A stretch of DNA of 64,000 nucleotides from Maratus speciosus (lineage: Eukaryota > Arthropoda > Arachnida > Araneae > Salticidae), in contig OZ010786.1 in NCBI GenBank assembly GCA_963932465.1, forward strand, positions 532,397,073-532,461,072. Direction: 5' to 3'. The notes beneath the pieces are model-generated. The model was not told where the DNA came from and ran no database searches. It worked only from the letters and a program-made list of their open reading frames with translations. Positions 33,754 to 44,428 of this stretch are shown one piece after another; positions within the stretch are counted from its first letter, which is position 1; every line of letters begins with the position of its first letter. The position numbers were made by a program, and so were the translations under genes.

Positions 33754-34425
33754 TTTCATAAGTCACTGGAAAAACTATTGAATAACATAAAATATTTAAA
33801 ATTAGAACTATATATATATAAAAGTCACATTTACATTCGAACCACCAAAAGTTACAGCCATAGATGCTTTTTGTGCTCTTTTATAGGTACACAAAAAGTA
33901 TTTATCATTCTTAATGGGTCTCAGATGTCTTATATTTTCGCTGAAGGTACAATATAGCATCGTCTTATATTTACGCTTATATTTAATTCCCTATTAAATA
34001 AAAACGAATATTTTTTTTTACCTCACATAGCTTAATATTGTTTTATGAAACAAAATTATTTCAATAGTCTATAAGAGATATTTTACTTTTTTTTAAATGT
34101 TTAATTTTGATAAAATTGTAAAATTATTTTGTTTGAAAATGTTGAAGATCCATTCACATAACAGAGAAACAGTATGTAAATAAGTTGTAATTATGAATTT
34201 TAAAAGAAATCAAAGCAACCGTTTCAGAGGATTGGACGATAGTAGAAGCGTCAGTAGAAGTCACAATTTAAGAGGCTCGTGAGAAAATTGTGAGAATGGA
34301 TTAAAAGGATTTTAAGAATGTATGACTCTTTTACTTTCTTGCTGTTTCTAGAAGTGATTTCAATCATTTTTGTTGTTGATAAGTTAATTATCAATCAAAC
34401 AAATGGATTTTTACATTGTCGTATT
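33754..34425. other. Unassigned spacer
   Basis: No gene supported apart from the very weak splice acceptor near 34227 mentioned with exon B. Confidence 0.45.
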
Positions 34426-34429
34426 ATCG

Positions 34430-35035
34430 GTATGATGGACTCTAGCAGGTGTCATGCGGATGTCACCGAAGCGGCTAGTATCGACTAATCTACTATTTCC
34501 AAACAGTGACAATGCTTTATTTCAATGCAAATTGCTAGTAGAATTTCTATAATATATCATCTGCGCACATCAAAGCAATAAGATGACTGATTTGTGGCAT
34601 TAGCGACTAGGCACAACCGAAAAATGCCAGAAAAGGCGATATCAGCAGAGTTATATGCAGCTGGTGGGCCGCTAGGTTCGCGGCAGACTGTATACATGCG
34701 ACTTAGTAAACATGGTATTTAATATCAGACGCCGACAATATATTTTCACTTACTTCTCCTGAAAGGCATGATAGATATGAATGGTGCAGATAGAACGTCG
34801 TACGAACCGCAAAATAGTGTACTAAAGCTGTCTTCTCTGATGAATCGAGGTTTAGTTTTCAAAGTGACGATCGATGCGTTGAAATATGGAGAGTGTCTGG
34901 CTTGTGATATAGAAAAATATTTATACGTACACTGCACCAACAGAGGGAATGTGGTATACACGAATGGAAGGTTATTATGTCCAGTGCACCGCTGCAACAC
35001 TGATACCGATCACGCATGTGATGAAACATAAATGG
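34430..35035 (+). pseudogene. Tc1-like transposase pseudogene, truncated
   Basis: The signal lies in decayed frames, not in the longest open frame (34768-35031), which is a shadow. Near 34455 TEAASID and STISKQ match the helix-turn-helix. From 34594 a frame reads ALATRHNRKMPEKAISAELY and SRQTVYMRLSKHG, the second DNA-binding half. A frameshift near 34710-34740 leads to SLTSPERHDRYEWCR and then VFSDESRFSFQSDDR...IWR, the block around an Asp of the Tc1 DD34E core. Later, VIMSSAPLQ fits the following strand. Stops and shifts are frequent and the C-terminal half is missing. Terminal repeats were not found. Confidence 0.7.
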
Positions 35036-35151
35036 GACAGTGTGTCGATGGGGAAATGTGTATCGAGTGCAATGTGAAAGTTTTCAGTTATCTAGAATTT
35101 CAATTCGGAATGCGTAAGCAACGAAATGAAAAGCTTAGAATAACTAAAGGT

Positions 35152-35280
35152 ATATATAAATATTATACAGACATACATACAATAAACCCAACTGGAATGA
35201 AAAATTAGCAGAGCCAGGAATAGAACCCGGGACCGCATCATGCAAGACTGTTGCTTTAACCACTGAGCTACTCCGGCCGA
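35152..35280 (-). mobile_element. tRNA-derived SINE, copy 1
   Basis: Read on the - strand, the head (35277-35208) is tRNA-like: GCCGGAG acceptor strand, A box TAGCTCAGTGGTTAAAG, CTTGCAT anticodon loop (UGC, Ala-like), a B box GGTTCTATTCC with one change from consensus, and an imperfect acceptor partner. The body and tail run ACTAATTTTTCATTCCAG-like sequence to TATGTCTGTATAATATTTAT. Pol III promoter boxes are the family's own; activity is unlikely to be judged from this. Confidence 0.8.
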
Positions 35281-35382
35281 TATCTGTGTGTGCAATTTCT
35301 CACTGATAAACCATGTTGGGGAAATCAAAAGCCATCGACAGCCTTGGATAACCGGACAACGATGAATAGATTTTACTGTTAC

Positions 35383-35455
35383 ATCGATCTAAGATAAATA
35401 TAATAAAACATACACACTACAATATATATTAAAACACACATTCACACATAAATAA
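35383..35455. repeat. ~70-bp inverted repeat, partner at 36520-36592
   Basis: CTAAGATAAATATAATAAAA ... AATAAC is the reverse complement of the block beyond SINE copy 2 (GTTATTTATGAG ... AAGCTTAG). The two would enclose SINE copy 2 plus the mariner, so they may be TIRs of a MITE that SINE 2 sits in. Confidence 0.5.
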
Positions 35456-35480
35456 CACCTGCATTCAACAGTTAAAGGTA

Positions 35481-36361
35481 CGAAGGTGAATCAAATATTA
35501 ACCGGAATTTCTGCAGAGAGGCATGAAGGTTGTCGCGAGGGCGCTCACATCTATGCGCATGGTAGGTGGGGATGTCACATGACTATCTATGCACCGGTAT
35601 GTGTTACTCTCTCCGTTCTTCAGTTGACATCAGGGTGAATGAGAGAGAGGTTCACCCCAACGTTGGGCAACGCATTATCGTTAAATTTTTCACAAATGAA
35701 GGAATAAGACCGGCTGAAATCTTACGAAGATTTCAAGCACAGTTTGGGGAGACATGCCTGAATAAATCCCGTGTATGACTGGCACAGAAAGTTTGTGGAA
35801 GGACGAGCAGAAGTTGACCCCCCCAGACACACACACACTCCCCCGCCTCGAACAAATTTGACTGAGGAAAACATTAGCGCCATTCGGGACATTCTCAAGG
35901 GTTCTGCCTACTACTGCCAGCTGTTGGATGAAACAAAACATGCATATCGGCGGAAAAGACGTGAATTTCCTATCAAAGAAGTGATTTTGCTTCATGACAG
36001 TACCCGTCCCCATACAGCCAACCTGATTCGCGAAAAGTTGGACGAAATGCATTGACCATCACTGGAATACCCTCCCTATAGTCCGTCTGTGATTCTCACA
36101 GGCTTGGGACTTTAAAAGAAGCAATAGGAGGTGAACAATTCGCCGATGACACTGCTGTCGGAGCCTTTGTGCGTAAATTGGCTGGAGACACACCCCTCTT
36201 CTATATATGATGATGGCATCGAAAAACTTCCAACCCGTTGGGAAAAATGTGTTTTGTAATCAGGAGATTATATAGAAAAATAATATGTAACTTTCTATCT
36301 CGTAACCTGAACCAATAAATTAAAAAAAAAGAAATTCCGGTTTATATTTGATCCACCCTCG
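35481..36361 (+). mobile_element. mariner element with internal deletion, 881 bp
   Basis: TIRs CGAAGGTGAATCAAATATTA and, reverse-complemented, CGAGGGTGGATCAAATATAA, with TA on each side (35479-35480, 36362-36363). It is inserted in the tail of SINE copy 2: joining the flanks gives TTAAAGGTATATATAAATAT, the very sequence seen uninterrupted next to SINE copy 1 (TAAAGGTATATATAAATATT at ~35145). Confidence 0.85.
35620..36260 (+). pseudogene. mariner transposase pseudogene, catalytic core partly deleted
   Basis: The N-terminal HTH region is clear: HPNVGQRIIVKFFTNEGIRP, AEILRRFQAQFGE and, after a one-base shift at ~35775, YDWHRKFVEGRAEV. After a CACACACA/CCCCC-expanded stretch comes LTEENISAIRDILKG, joined directly to SAYYCQLLDETKHAYRRKRR. 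About 100-130 residues including the first catalytic Asp are missing at ~35901. The block LLHDSTRPHTAN keeps the second Asp. The YPPYSP motif is followed by a small deletion that removes the third Asp region. GGEQFADD and the C-terminal EKLPTRWEKCV are present, the latter after a stop and shift. Not functional. Confidence 0.85.
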
Positions 36362-36363
36362 TA

Positions 36364-36500
36364 TATATAAATATTATACAGACATACATACAATAAACAC
36401 AATAAAACCAACTGGAGTGAAAAATTAGCCAGAGCCAGGAATCGAACCCGATACCACAGTATACAAAATTGCTGCTCTAATCACTGAGCTACTCCGGCTG
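36364..36500 (-). mobile_element. tRNA-derived SINE, copy 2
   Basis: The - strand head (36498-36428) folds as a near-canonical cloverleaf: GCCGGAG pairs with CTCTGGC (one G-U), D stem GCTC/GAGC, anticodon loop TTTGTAT, T loop TTCGATT. A box TAGCTCAGTGATTAGAG, B box GGTTCGATTCC. The tail matches copy 1 up to the mariner insertion point. It is a SINE and not a tRNA gene because the body continues identically in both copies beyond the tRNA portion. Confidence 0.85.
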
Positions 36501-36699
36501 ATATTTGGGTCTGCTATTTCTCGTTATTTATGAGTGTATGTATGTTTTAATATATATATATTGTAATATGTGTGTTTTATTATAAGCTTAGAAAATTGTT
36601 TAATTATTTTATATATTTATAGTAATTTATATGTCTTGTGCATGATATACAGGATAAGTTCTTTACATTTGAACACTACTATTTTCGAATAATAATGTT

Positions 36700-36825
36700 A
36701 CTCGTTTGTTAATAGTAATTGCACTATTGTTAATAGTAATTGCACTCGAGGGCTCCGGAGCGGAGCCATTTAAAAGTTGTCTTCAAACTCGAGGGCTCCG
36801 CTACGGAGTCAATGCAAATAATTTT
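36700..36825. repeat. Short tandem pair and twin G+C-rich hairpins
   Basis: TTGTTAATAGTAATTGCACT occurs twice, then ACTCGAGGGCTCCGGAGCGG and ACTCGAGGGCTCCGCTACGG occur ~42 bp apart. Each can fold GGCTCC...GGAGCC or GACTCCG-like. They stand out as the only G+C-rich motif in several kilobases. Confidence 0.7.
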
Positions 36826-38477
36826 GTGATACCTGTCTGGTAAAGCCAAGATTACATATTGACAATTTCTTCGTGAGGTATCGCACTTTCGACGATTACA
36901 AAATGTAATAATTTTATAATTTTTTCGTTTTTTTATATATCATAACATTTGTATTCATAAAGAATTAAAAAAAAATAATAAGATATAACAAAAATTGCTT
37001 CGATTTGCTGATAATACGAATGAAAAATCTTATGGTTAATAGCAGAAAACTTCTAAAATTTATATAATTGATAAAGGAGAAAACTACTATTTCGGAACAA
37101 TAGTATTCCCCAGTAGGGTTTATACGTAGCATGGATATAGTTATGAGTTTTAGTAATTTCAATTTTTAATCATTGGGTTTTCGATATCATTGTAAACCCG
37201 CAAGGTATATTCTAACCAAGCGTTTAAGAATAGTTGAAATAAAAGTATTGAATAAAAATGTAAATATAAACGCTGCTGAGTAAGAAAATAAGAACCTTAA
37301 AACGGACAATAAACAAGGAAATACACAAAAATTAATGTTCAGATGAAAATACCTCGATGCTCTAGTTTTATGTGTTGAAAATGTGGGTTTAAATCAGCTT
37401 ACATTGCTGCATTTCCTTTAAAACTTAGGTTAAATATATAGAGAATTGTCGCTAATGTAATATGCAACTTGAAAAAGAAAGCTGATGCAAATATGTTTTC
37501 ATTTTGGATGATGTAATTATATTTATCTATCAAAACTGAAATTTAAATAATTTAAGCAAAATATATAAAGGTACTCTATTTTCAAATAATTATACAATCG
37601 TGTACTTCTCATTAAAAGGTTTTACTTGAGTTAAATTTTAAATAAATATTTGTTGAGTATAATTAAAAAATTATTGTCTCTATTAATGCTAGAATATTTA
37701 ACCGAGATGTTTTAATCCAAGTATTACATTATTTATTTGCCAAGGGAGTTTTTTTTTTAATTTCCTAACCGCCTTATTTTAGAAATTACATTAGAAATAA
37801 ATGGCTTCGCTATACCTTGTTAAATAATTAAATTTAGGTTTTCTATGTTGTGTTAGCTATAGCATTAACAAAAGATCGCATTATTTATTCAACTGAATTT
37901 CTAGATAATTTTCTTGCAGACTGCATTAAATCTTCTAATGAGTTACAGCTAAACTAAATTAAATGAATAGTTCTTAGCTGAATTACAACAAATGCTATTT
38001 GTTTAACCTATGTTTATGGGAATTTTTTTATTTAATAAATAAATGCATTTCTTTGGTTTCTCACTCGCCCACTATTTTAATGTAATGAAGTGAATATCTA
38101 ATTACGGATTAAAATGAAATTCAATAAAAATACCCTTTTAAATTTCTAAAAGTGTTTTACTACATGAAGTTTTGAAAATGACATTATTGTCCAAAACAAA
38201 AATTAAACTCAATATATGTATTTGTAGGATTTGAGCATACTTTATTATCTTTATAACGTGCGTGATGAGCAAATTAACTGAAGCTCTGGTATTTTTATTA
38301 TACATGATTTGAAAGCATGAGTTATTAAAATTCACGATCAAGGTTTGGAGATATTAAAAATTAGAAAATGGTCAGTCATTAAAAATTATATTGTTCATGA
38401 AGCATCGGCTTATGAAATGCCAAGAAAATCACTGTTAGGCCTAATCAGATTATTCGAAAGAAAGCATATTATAGGTT
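36826..38477. other. Unassigned A+T-rich spacer
   Basis: No gene or clear repeat supported. Confidence 0.5.
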
Positions 38478-38749
38478 TTAACACTAGAACGGCGAAGGCG
38501 GCCATTTTGACCGTAAACGCATTTTCATCTCGCATATCTCTGTTTTGCTTCCCCCTATTGCTGCGATAAATTTTGACTTTTCCTAAATATTCATTGGAAA
38601 TATACATTAAAAAAAATCATTCAAATATTATTGTTAATTTTTTAAAAAACTTATATACCTAGAACGGCCAAAAACGGCCAAAATGACAGGCGCTTGATAC
38701 AGTGTCGAATTAAAATACCTTTGTTTTCTGGGATGGATTTCTGTGGCTC

Positions 38750-38800
38750 CGAGGGGGCATTATAGAGTTCCGGTGGGGGGGGGGGGGATAAATTGCGCTT
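38750..38800. other. G-rich tract
   Basis: GGTGGGGGGGGGGGG near 38773 next to purine-rich GAGGGGGCA. The strand-complement region at 38865 has GTCCCCCCGG. No gene. Confidence 0.7.
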
Positions 38801-39234
38801 TTTGACCATTGAAAGCACAAAATCTCAAATCTTCCATCGTAACATCCCACATCTCCGGGGAGAAGTCCCCCCGGTGCAATCATTATTTTCATCCCTTGAA
38901 TTCAACACCTGTCATATAAAATCATTATCTTCATGTTTTGACAGAGGTTTTTATACAAATAACATATAGATGTGGGGGGAGAAGGGTGCTAAACAGCTTG
39001 TTTTATTCCGGTTTCTTCAAAAGACACTCGTCCCTGTTGCTTCTCCAACGCATGCTCCAACGGCAGAGATACCCAGAAAAATGTTTGTTTAAGTGATCGC
39101 TTTATTAGTGAAGCAATACTTGATTTCTTATTTCCGTTTGAAAATGATATGAACACATATTTTCAGTTAAATAATAATAATTATTATTATTCTAATAATG
39201 TCTCGTAGAACTGTCGCATAGTGGAGTATTTGAC

Positions 39235-39740
39235 CCGAAAGCCTGGTCAAAAATATTTTTCGGTGTAAATATAGTCCGATTGGCTTGAAATTCTTAGATG
39301 TTATTGGGTATCACTATGGTATGTTTGGTATTCTAAATGAAGTCACTAGCCTTTACGGTTCATTTACAGAGACACTCAAAAGAATTCGTTTGCTCTGTGT
39401 TTTAATGATATCACACTTTTAAACGTGCTGAAATTTATATACATCACTAAGGTGTACTAAGGCACTTATTGTAGAATATGGTCTGCATAGAATATATCGT
39501 TCATTTACAGGGACAAACAAAAGAATATGGCTGAAGATTAAATTAAATCATTGAAGTCTATGACCAATAATTGCAGGAAGTGCGTTTGTAATTGTGATAG
39601 GCGTTTTAAAATAGAACATTTTTTTTTAAATATTACTTGGTGTGGATACATTCTATAGATCATATACAGGGCTGAACAAAAGTTCTCAACTACATTTCCG
39701 TTTATTCACAGAAATGGCTGAATGTACATTTTAAACAGTG
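39235..39740 (+). repeat. Dispersed repeat family R, copy 3
   Basis: CACTATGGTATGTTTGGTAT, GTTCATTTACAGAGACACTC, GTTCATTTACAGGGACAAAC and ATACAGGGCTGAACAAAAGT match the R copies at 9.2, 24.7 and 26.7 kb. Confidence 0.55.
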
Positions 39741-41450
39741 CTACGCGTTTCACTGAACTAACTTTTAGCATACAATGAAGTATACATACAAATCCATAGC
39801 TTATTTTAATATTTTATATCTTAAAAACTGACGAAGTGTAAGTAAGATTTTTAACACTTCACATAATAATAAATATACATTTTATAAATATTTTGACGAT
39901 TAAGAAAAAAAAAAGAGTCATCATTTAAGTAGAGCACAAAGAAAAAAGAAGTTAAAATATTAATTTACTAAGTAGATATTTTAAAAATACGAATAAATCA
40001 CATGTCCATTGACTTAACATTTCCGAAGGGAGTTTGGAAGTTGAGCGACTTGTAACCTTAACTATTTACTGTTTTTAAGAGGAAAGTAATTGTTGATAGG
40101 TTTGTCTTATTCATTATTAATGTTTAATTAAATGTGTTTAATTTTACTATATATAAATTTATTATTTACATTTAATAATGCTTATTACATTTAAATTACA
40201 TTTAATAATAATTATTGCATTTAATTTATGTTTAACAGTGTTATATTTAATAGTAGGTTCCGTAAAGTGGAGTCTATATAGTATAGATTGCTAGTTTTTG
40301 AATGTATTTAATGTATTACCAGTTTCAAAATAATTCTTCAGAACTTTTCTTCATCTTCTTCATCACTCTCTTCTTGGCTTTTATCGGTACAACCATCGTA
40401 CCTTGCTGGAAGAAGAAGTTGTAGGGTTTCGCTACTGTATGGCTTGCTCCTTTTAGTGGATAAACGGAGTTATTAGAAAATATGAATTTGCGTATTTTCA
40501 CGTACATTATAAAATTAAAATTTTAATTAAATTTTCTTGGTGCCGTTTGTCAGTTTTGGAATTAAAATTAGGTGTTCCTTTTTAAGGACACCGCCCTCGA
40601 AAGGGTTATTTCCCTCCTTTCTCTCCTTATGTTACACACATGAGCCTCAAGAACTAATTAGAGAACCTTTTTCAATAAATAAGTATATACAATTTGAAGG
40701 CGAACGGATATTTTTATCAAAAGATATCGAGTTGCGTGCGTATGTACGTACCTACATACGGACATATGTACGTACGTACATACAGACAGACAGAATATGT
40801 AGGTGAAAAAGCTCTCCGGTAATATCCTGTGAGCTAAAAACCTGAAATACGACAGTAAATATATAGGTTTTATCTCTTCAATTCGGTGGCCGCAAAACAG
40901 TGCATTTAAATAGTCATCCCGAGAAAAAAAAAATATATATATATATAAAAAATATGCGGAAGATTTTTTTTTGCAGAAATTAACACTCAAGACTATAACT
41001 AATACGATTATAATTCAAACATGGCGGGGCAAAGCGCGGCATATATTTAAAAAGCTTTCGATATGTATAAATTAGAGCAAAAAACGCTTTAAAAATAACC
41101 ATTTTACACATTTAATGTTTTTTTTTATTACATTAAAAACGAAACTTATCTAAATTAACACATAGTTTAACACTAAGCTCTGATCTTTGTTAAACACGTA
41201 AGCCCTGTTTAGTTTCCATTCAACAATTCATTGAGTCACAAAAAAATTATTTCTGAACACAACAACAATGCCAAAAAACAACAAAAAACCACGTCTTCTC
41301 AGAAAGAAACTTCCTCTTCAGCTGAGGTTAGGAGCCACCGGATATAACTCAGATTCCTAAAATAGACATAGGTCGATGCACCAATTACTTAGCTATTAAA
41401 AAATATGATTTTTACAATTATTGGCGAAATTTTAATTTTTGCATTTTTGG
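39741..41450. other. Unassigned sequence within the candidate TIR element
   Basis: No gene supported. 40090-40260 holds a loose tandem of ATTACATTTAATAAT words. 40730-40800 holds GTACGTAC and ACAGACAGACAG microsatellites. ACCGCCCTCGAAAGGGTTA at ~40598-40616 looks like a solo right end of the TTAA MITE family. Confidence 0.45.
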
Positions 41451-42967
41451 CCAGGTTTTTGGGTCAAATACTCCACTGTGTGTCGGGTTGAACTTTATGA
41501 CTGTGGAAGCAATTGTGCAATCAATGCAAGATTTATCATCCGAAAATTCTTCTTCTGAAAATGAGGATGAAAGCGATATCGAAAGTGATATCGAGTTTGA
41601 TTCGAGTTTTGATTTCAAAATACATCAAATAGAAAATTCGCATATTGTTTCATCCTCTAGTTCTGATAATGAAACAAATGAAGAAGTTATTCAAGGACGT
41701 AGTCGTAAACGGAAAAATAGTCGTGGAAGGAGAAAAAAAATCAACAAACCAATAATGATGAAAATAATTCTGCAGAAGTAATAGCCCCAGTGGAACCATA
41801 TGGAAGAATATATCGCAAAATACTTCCGGAAGACAGCCAATGCGTAATGTTTTGCGTGAAAACGCTGTCCCCTCATCTTACGCTAAAAGAAAAATTGGCT
41901 TTGATGATGCAAGTAGTGCTTAGTGCCTTTTTCTAACTGAAAAGATTTTGAAACACATACAATATTGCACAGAAATTGAAGCAGTACGGATAACTGGAGA
42001 TAATAATTAGAAACTTTCATTAGATGAACTTGATGCCTTTATTTCATTACTGTATATTTGGCTGCTTTGCATGCAAAAGGACTTTCGATCAATGTCTTGT
42101 GGTCTAAAAAATTGGGGAGTAGATATTTTAACGAAACTATGTCACGAAAAAGATTTAAAGAAATTATGCGATACATGCGATTTGATGTCAAATCGACTAG
42201 GTCACAAAGGTTGAAAAATGACAGATTCGCTCTTGTTTCAGAAGTTTGGAACAATTTTATTGAAAACTGTCTATCGTGTTACAAACCTGGTGAAACCATC
42301 ACTGTTGATAAGCCGTTATTTCCAACCAAAGCAAGGTGCAAATTTATTCAGTACATGCGGCCAAAGCCTGACAAATTTGTGACAAATTTTTAGTTAACTG
42401 CTGATTTATCAATGAAGTTTGTTCTGAATGGGTTTCAATATTTAGGAAAAGAAGAAATGCGGCCATTTCATATAAAAGTTGGAGAACACGCAGTGTATAG
42501 TATGATATAACCCTTTTATAACAGTGGGAGAAATGTTACGACTGACATTTATTTTACAACACTGAATCTGGCAAAGAATTTGAAGAGAAATGGCCTAAGT
42601 TTGGTGGGAATAATAAACAGAGCACAAAAAAGAGGTGCCATATAATTAAATAAAAAACAAGAAAACACAACTAAAGATGAGCTCTTTTCTAGCAAAATAA
42701 TTTCAGATGAAGGTATTACTTTAACATCATACCAGTACAAAAAAAAGTTCTTTTGCTAATTTCATTGCATAACAATTTGAAATTATCAGACAACGAAAAG
42801 TAGACCCCGGAAGATATTCAATTCTACATTTCTTCTAAGTATGGTGTTGAAGTTTTGGATCAAATGTCCCAAAAATACTCTATGAAAACTATTTGCAGAC
42901 GATGGCCAGTGCATGTTTTTTTTTTTAACATACTTGATCTAGCTGCAATAGATTTATGGTGGATATA

Positions 42968-44428
42968 GGGTAATTCAGGGATTTATGCCGCACATTTTTT
43001 TTTTTTATTTGTTTATGAAGTCCCATGGTGTACATAAAATTAAAAAAATCATGCTGTGCTATTTAATGTTAAATATACAACGCATGTACTGCGACAAAAA
43101 ATTCAAAATATATTATTAATATTTTTTAACAATTTTTTTCTAAAACATTACATTGCGGCGCGTCACCCGTACATTCAGGCTGAGACGCCGCACTTGTGCG
43201 GTAGTTATGCCGCGCTTGTAATAAGACCAGAATGACATTTTAAATAAAGATATTAAAAAAAAATATTCATATCTGGACTATAATTAACGATGTAATAACA
43301 AATGAAACTAAATGAGTACAATGAAACGTATTAGTAGAATCAAATTAATAATTGTTGCCTACTTTCACTATTAAAATTATCGACTTATTTATTTAACATT
43401 AAATTTTAATTGTTATTTCAGAAACAACGTAATATTAATGTATTAGAAAGGAAAAAGAAAAAAAAGTAAAATTATGTTTACATAATTTATTTGTTAACCT
43501 TTCGGGACCGGTGGCTTTTATACAAATTTTATTCGGTTGGTACCACTTTTTTTTAAAAAAGTTACCTTTACTTAAATAATCGTGAAAATGCTCTAATTAA
43601 AGAAAGCAAATTATAATTTTCTTTTTTACTGGCGCCAGAAACAAATTTTGTAAGCTCTTTATGAAGGTGCTTATATGGACCTATGGTTCCGAATGGGTTA
43701 AAAGACCTGTATTTTCGACTACAATCGACAGAAAAAGTGTCGAAAAAGTACAGTCTTTATGTAACTACATTGAAACACATGATGCAACGAAGTCAGTTAT
43801 ACTTCCTCTTTTTTTGGAGTAGTTTGCAAAGAACGTCTGCGTTACGCATAATCCAATTTTTCATTATTATCATCTTGACTTGCATCTTTCTTGCACTTCT
43901 TACTTTTTATTTTCTCCATTTTCTCCTTTGGTTTTAGTAAACTTTATAACATGATAACATGGTTAGTCTGTGCAAAAAGTAAAGGAAAAGTTAATAACAC
44001 TTAATCATCCCGTACAAAAGAAACTGCGGCATGTATACCGGAATAGCAGTGCGGCATGTATCTCATTTTGCATGGTGCAGGCACCGGCCATCACCGTTAC
44101 CTGCCATTGCTAAGGGGAATGCCGCAACCATACACACAGTACTCTATATAAACGCTACATTTAGTTTTGACTTCGAAATCATGCATGCATTTACTTATTA
44201 ATGTATGAAAAGTATTTAAACATAACGTGTTTAAAAGTTTGGACAGTGAAATCATGCACTTACGTCAAATTAAGGTTTGTACTTCTACAAGTAAACATCT
44301 AAATTGGATTTACGCTGTACACTGGTTAAAATAATCTCATTGCGCAACTATACATTGCGTTTGACGACCATCTATCGATAATTACAAGATGGTGCGGCAT
44401 CTTTCCCGTATGCGGCGACTCTCCCGGA
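42968..44428. mobile_element. DNA element inserted in the piggyBac ORF, TGCCGCA-rich ends
   Basis: Ends AATTCAGGGATTTATGCCGC and, reverse-complemented, AATTCTCCGGGAGAGTCGCC are weakly similar. TGCCGCA/TGCGGCA words repeat near both ends (~42987, 43192, 43209, 44025, 44052, 44122, 44392), like subterminal transposase-binding repeats. It splits codons of the piggyBac protein between NILDLAAID and NINRREY. The interior has no recognisable ORF; the hydrophobic frame at 43683-43937 is unsupported. Confidence 0.55.
43498..43697. mobile_element. TTAA MITE nested in the inserted element, 200 bp
   Basis: TTAA (43494-43497), CCTTTCGGGACCGGTGG ... GGACCTATGGTTCCGAATGGG, TTAA (43698-43701). Third nesting level: MITE within element within piggyBac. 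Confidence 0.7.

Larger units (their letters stand above)
39222..41479. mobile_element. Candidate TIR element inserted upstream of the piggyBac ORF
   Basis: CATAGTGGAGTATTTGACCC at the left and, reverse-complemented, CACAGTGGAGTATTTGACCC at the right continue as matched inverted repeats for ~35 bp (AAA-CCTGG-CAAAAAT). TGTCG lies just outside both ends and may be part of the target duplication. The interior includes R-family sequence and no recognisable transposase. Confidence 0.45.

Noticed and set aside
34221..34280. Terminal exon following an acceptor at ~34227 (GLDDSRSVSRSHNLRGS then stop, or DWTIVEASVEVTI then stop)
   Set aside because: Two competing frames, no polyadenylation signal nearby and no homology; too weak to list as a feature.
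34768..35031. 87-residue Cys-containing protein
   Set aside because: Shadow frame of a Tc1 transposase pseudogene; another frame holds the recognisable catalytic block.
36428..36498. Cloverleaf-capable tRNA, possible functional tRNA gene with UGU anticodon
   Set aside because: The same body continues beyond the tRNA part in a second copy at 35152-35280, so it is a SINE head; one anticodon-stem mismatch is also present.
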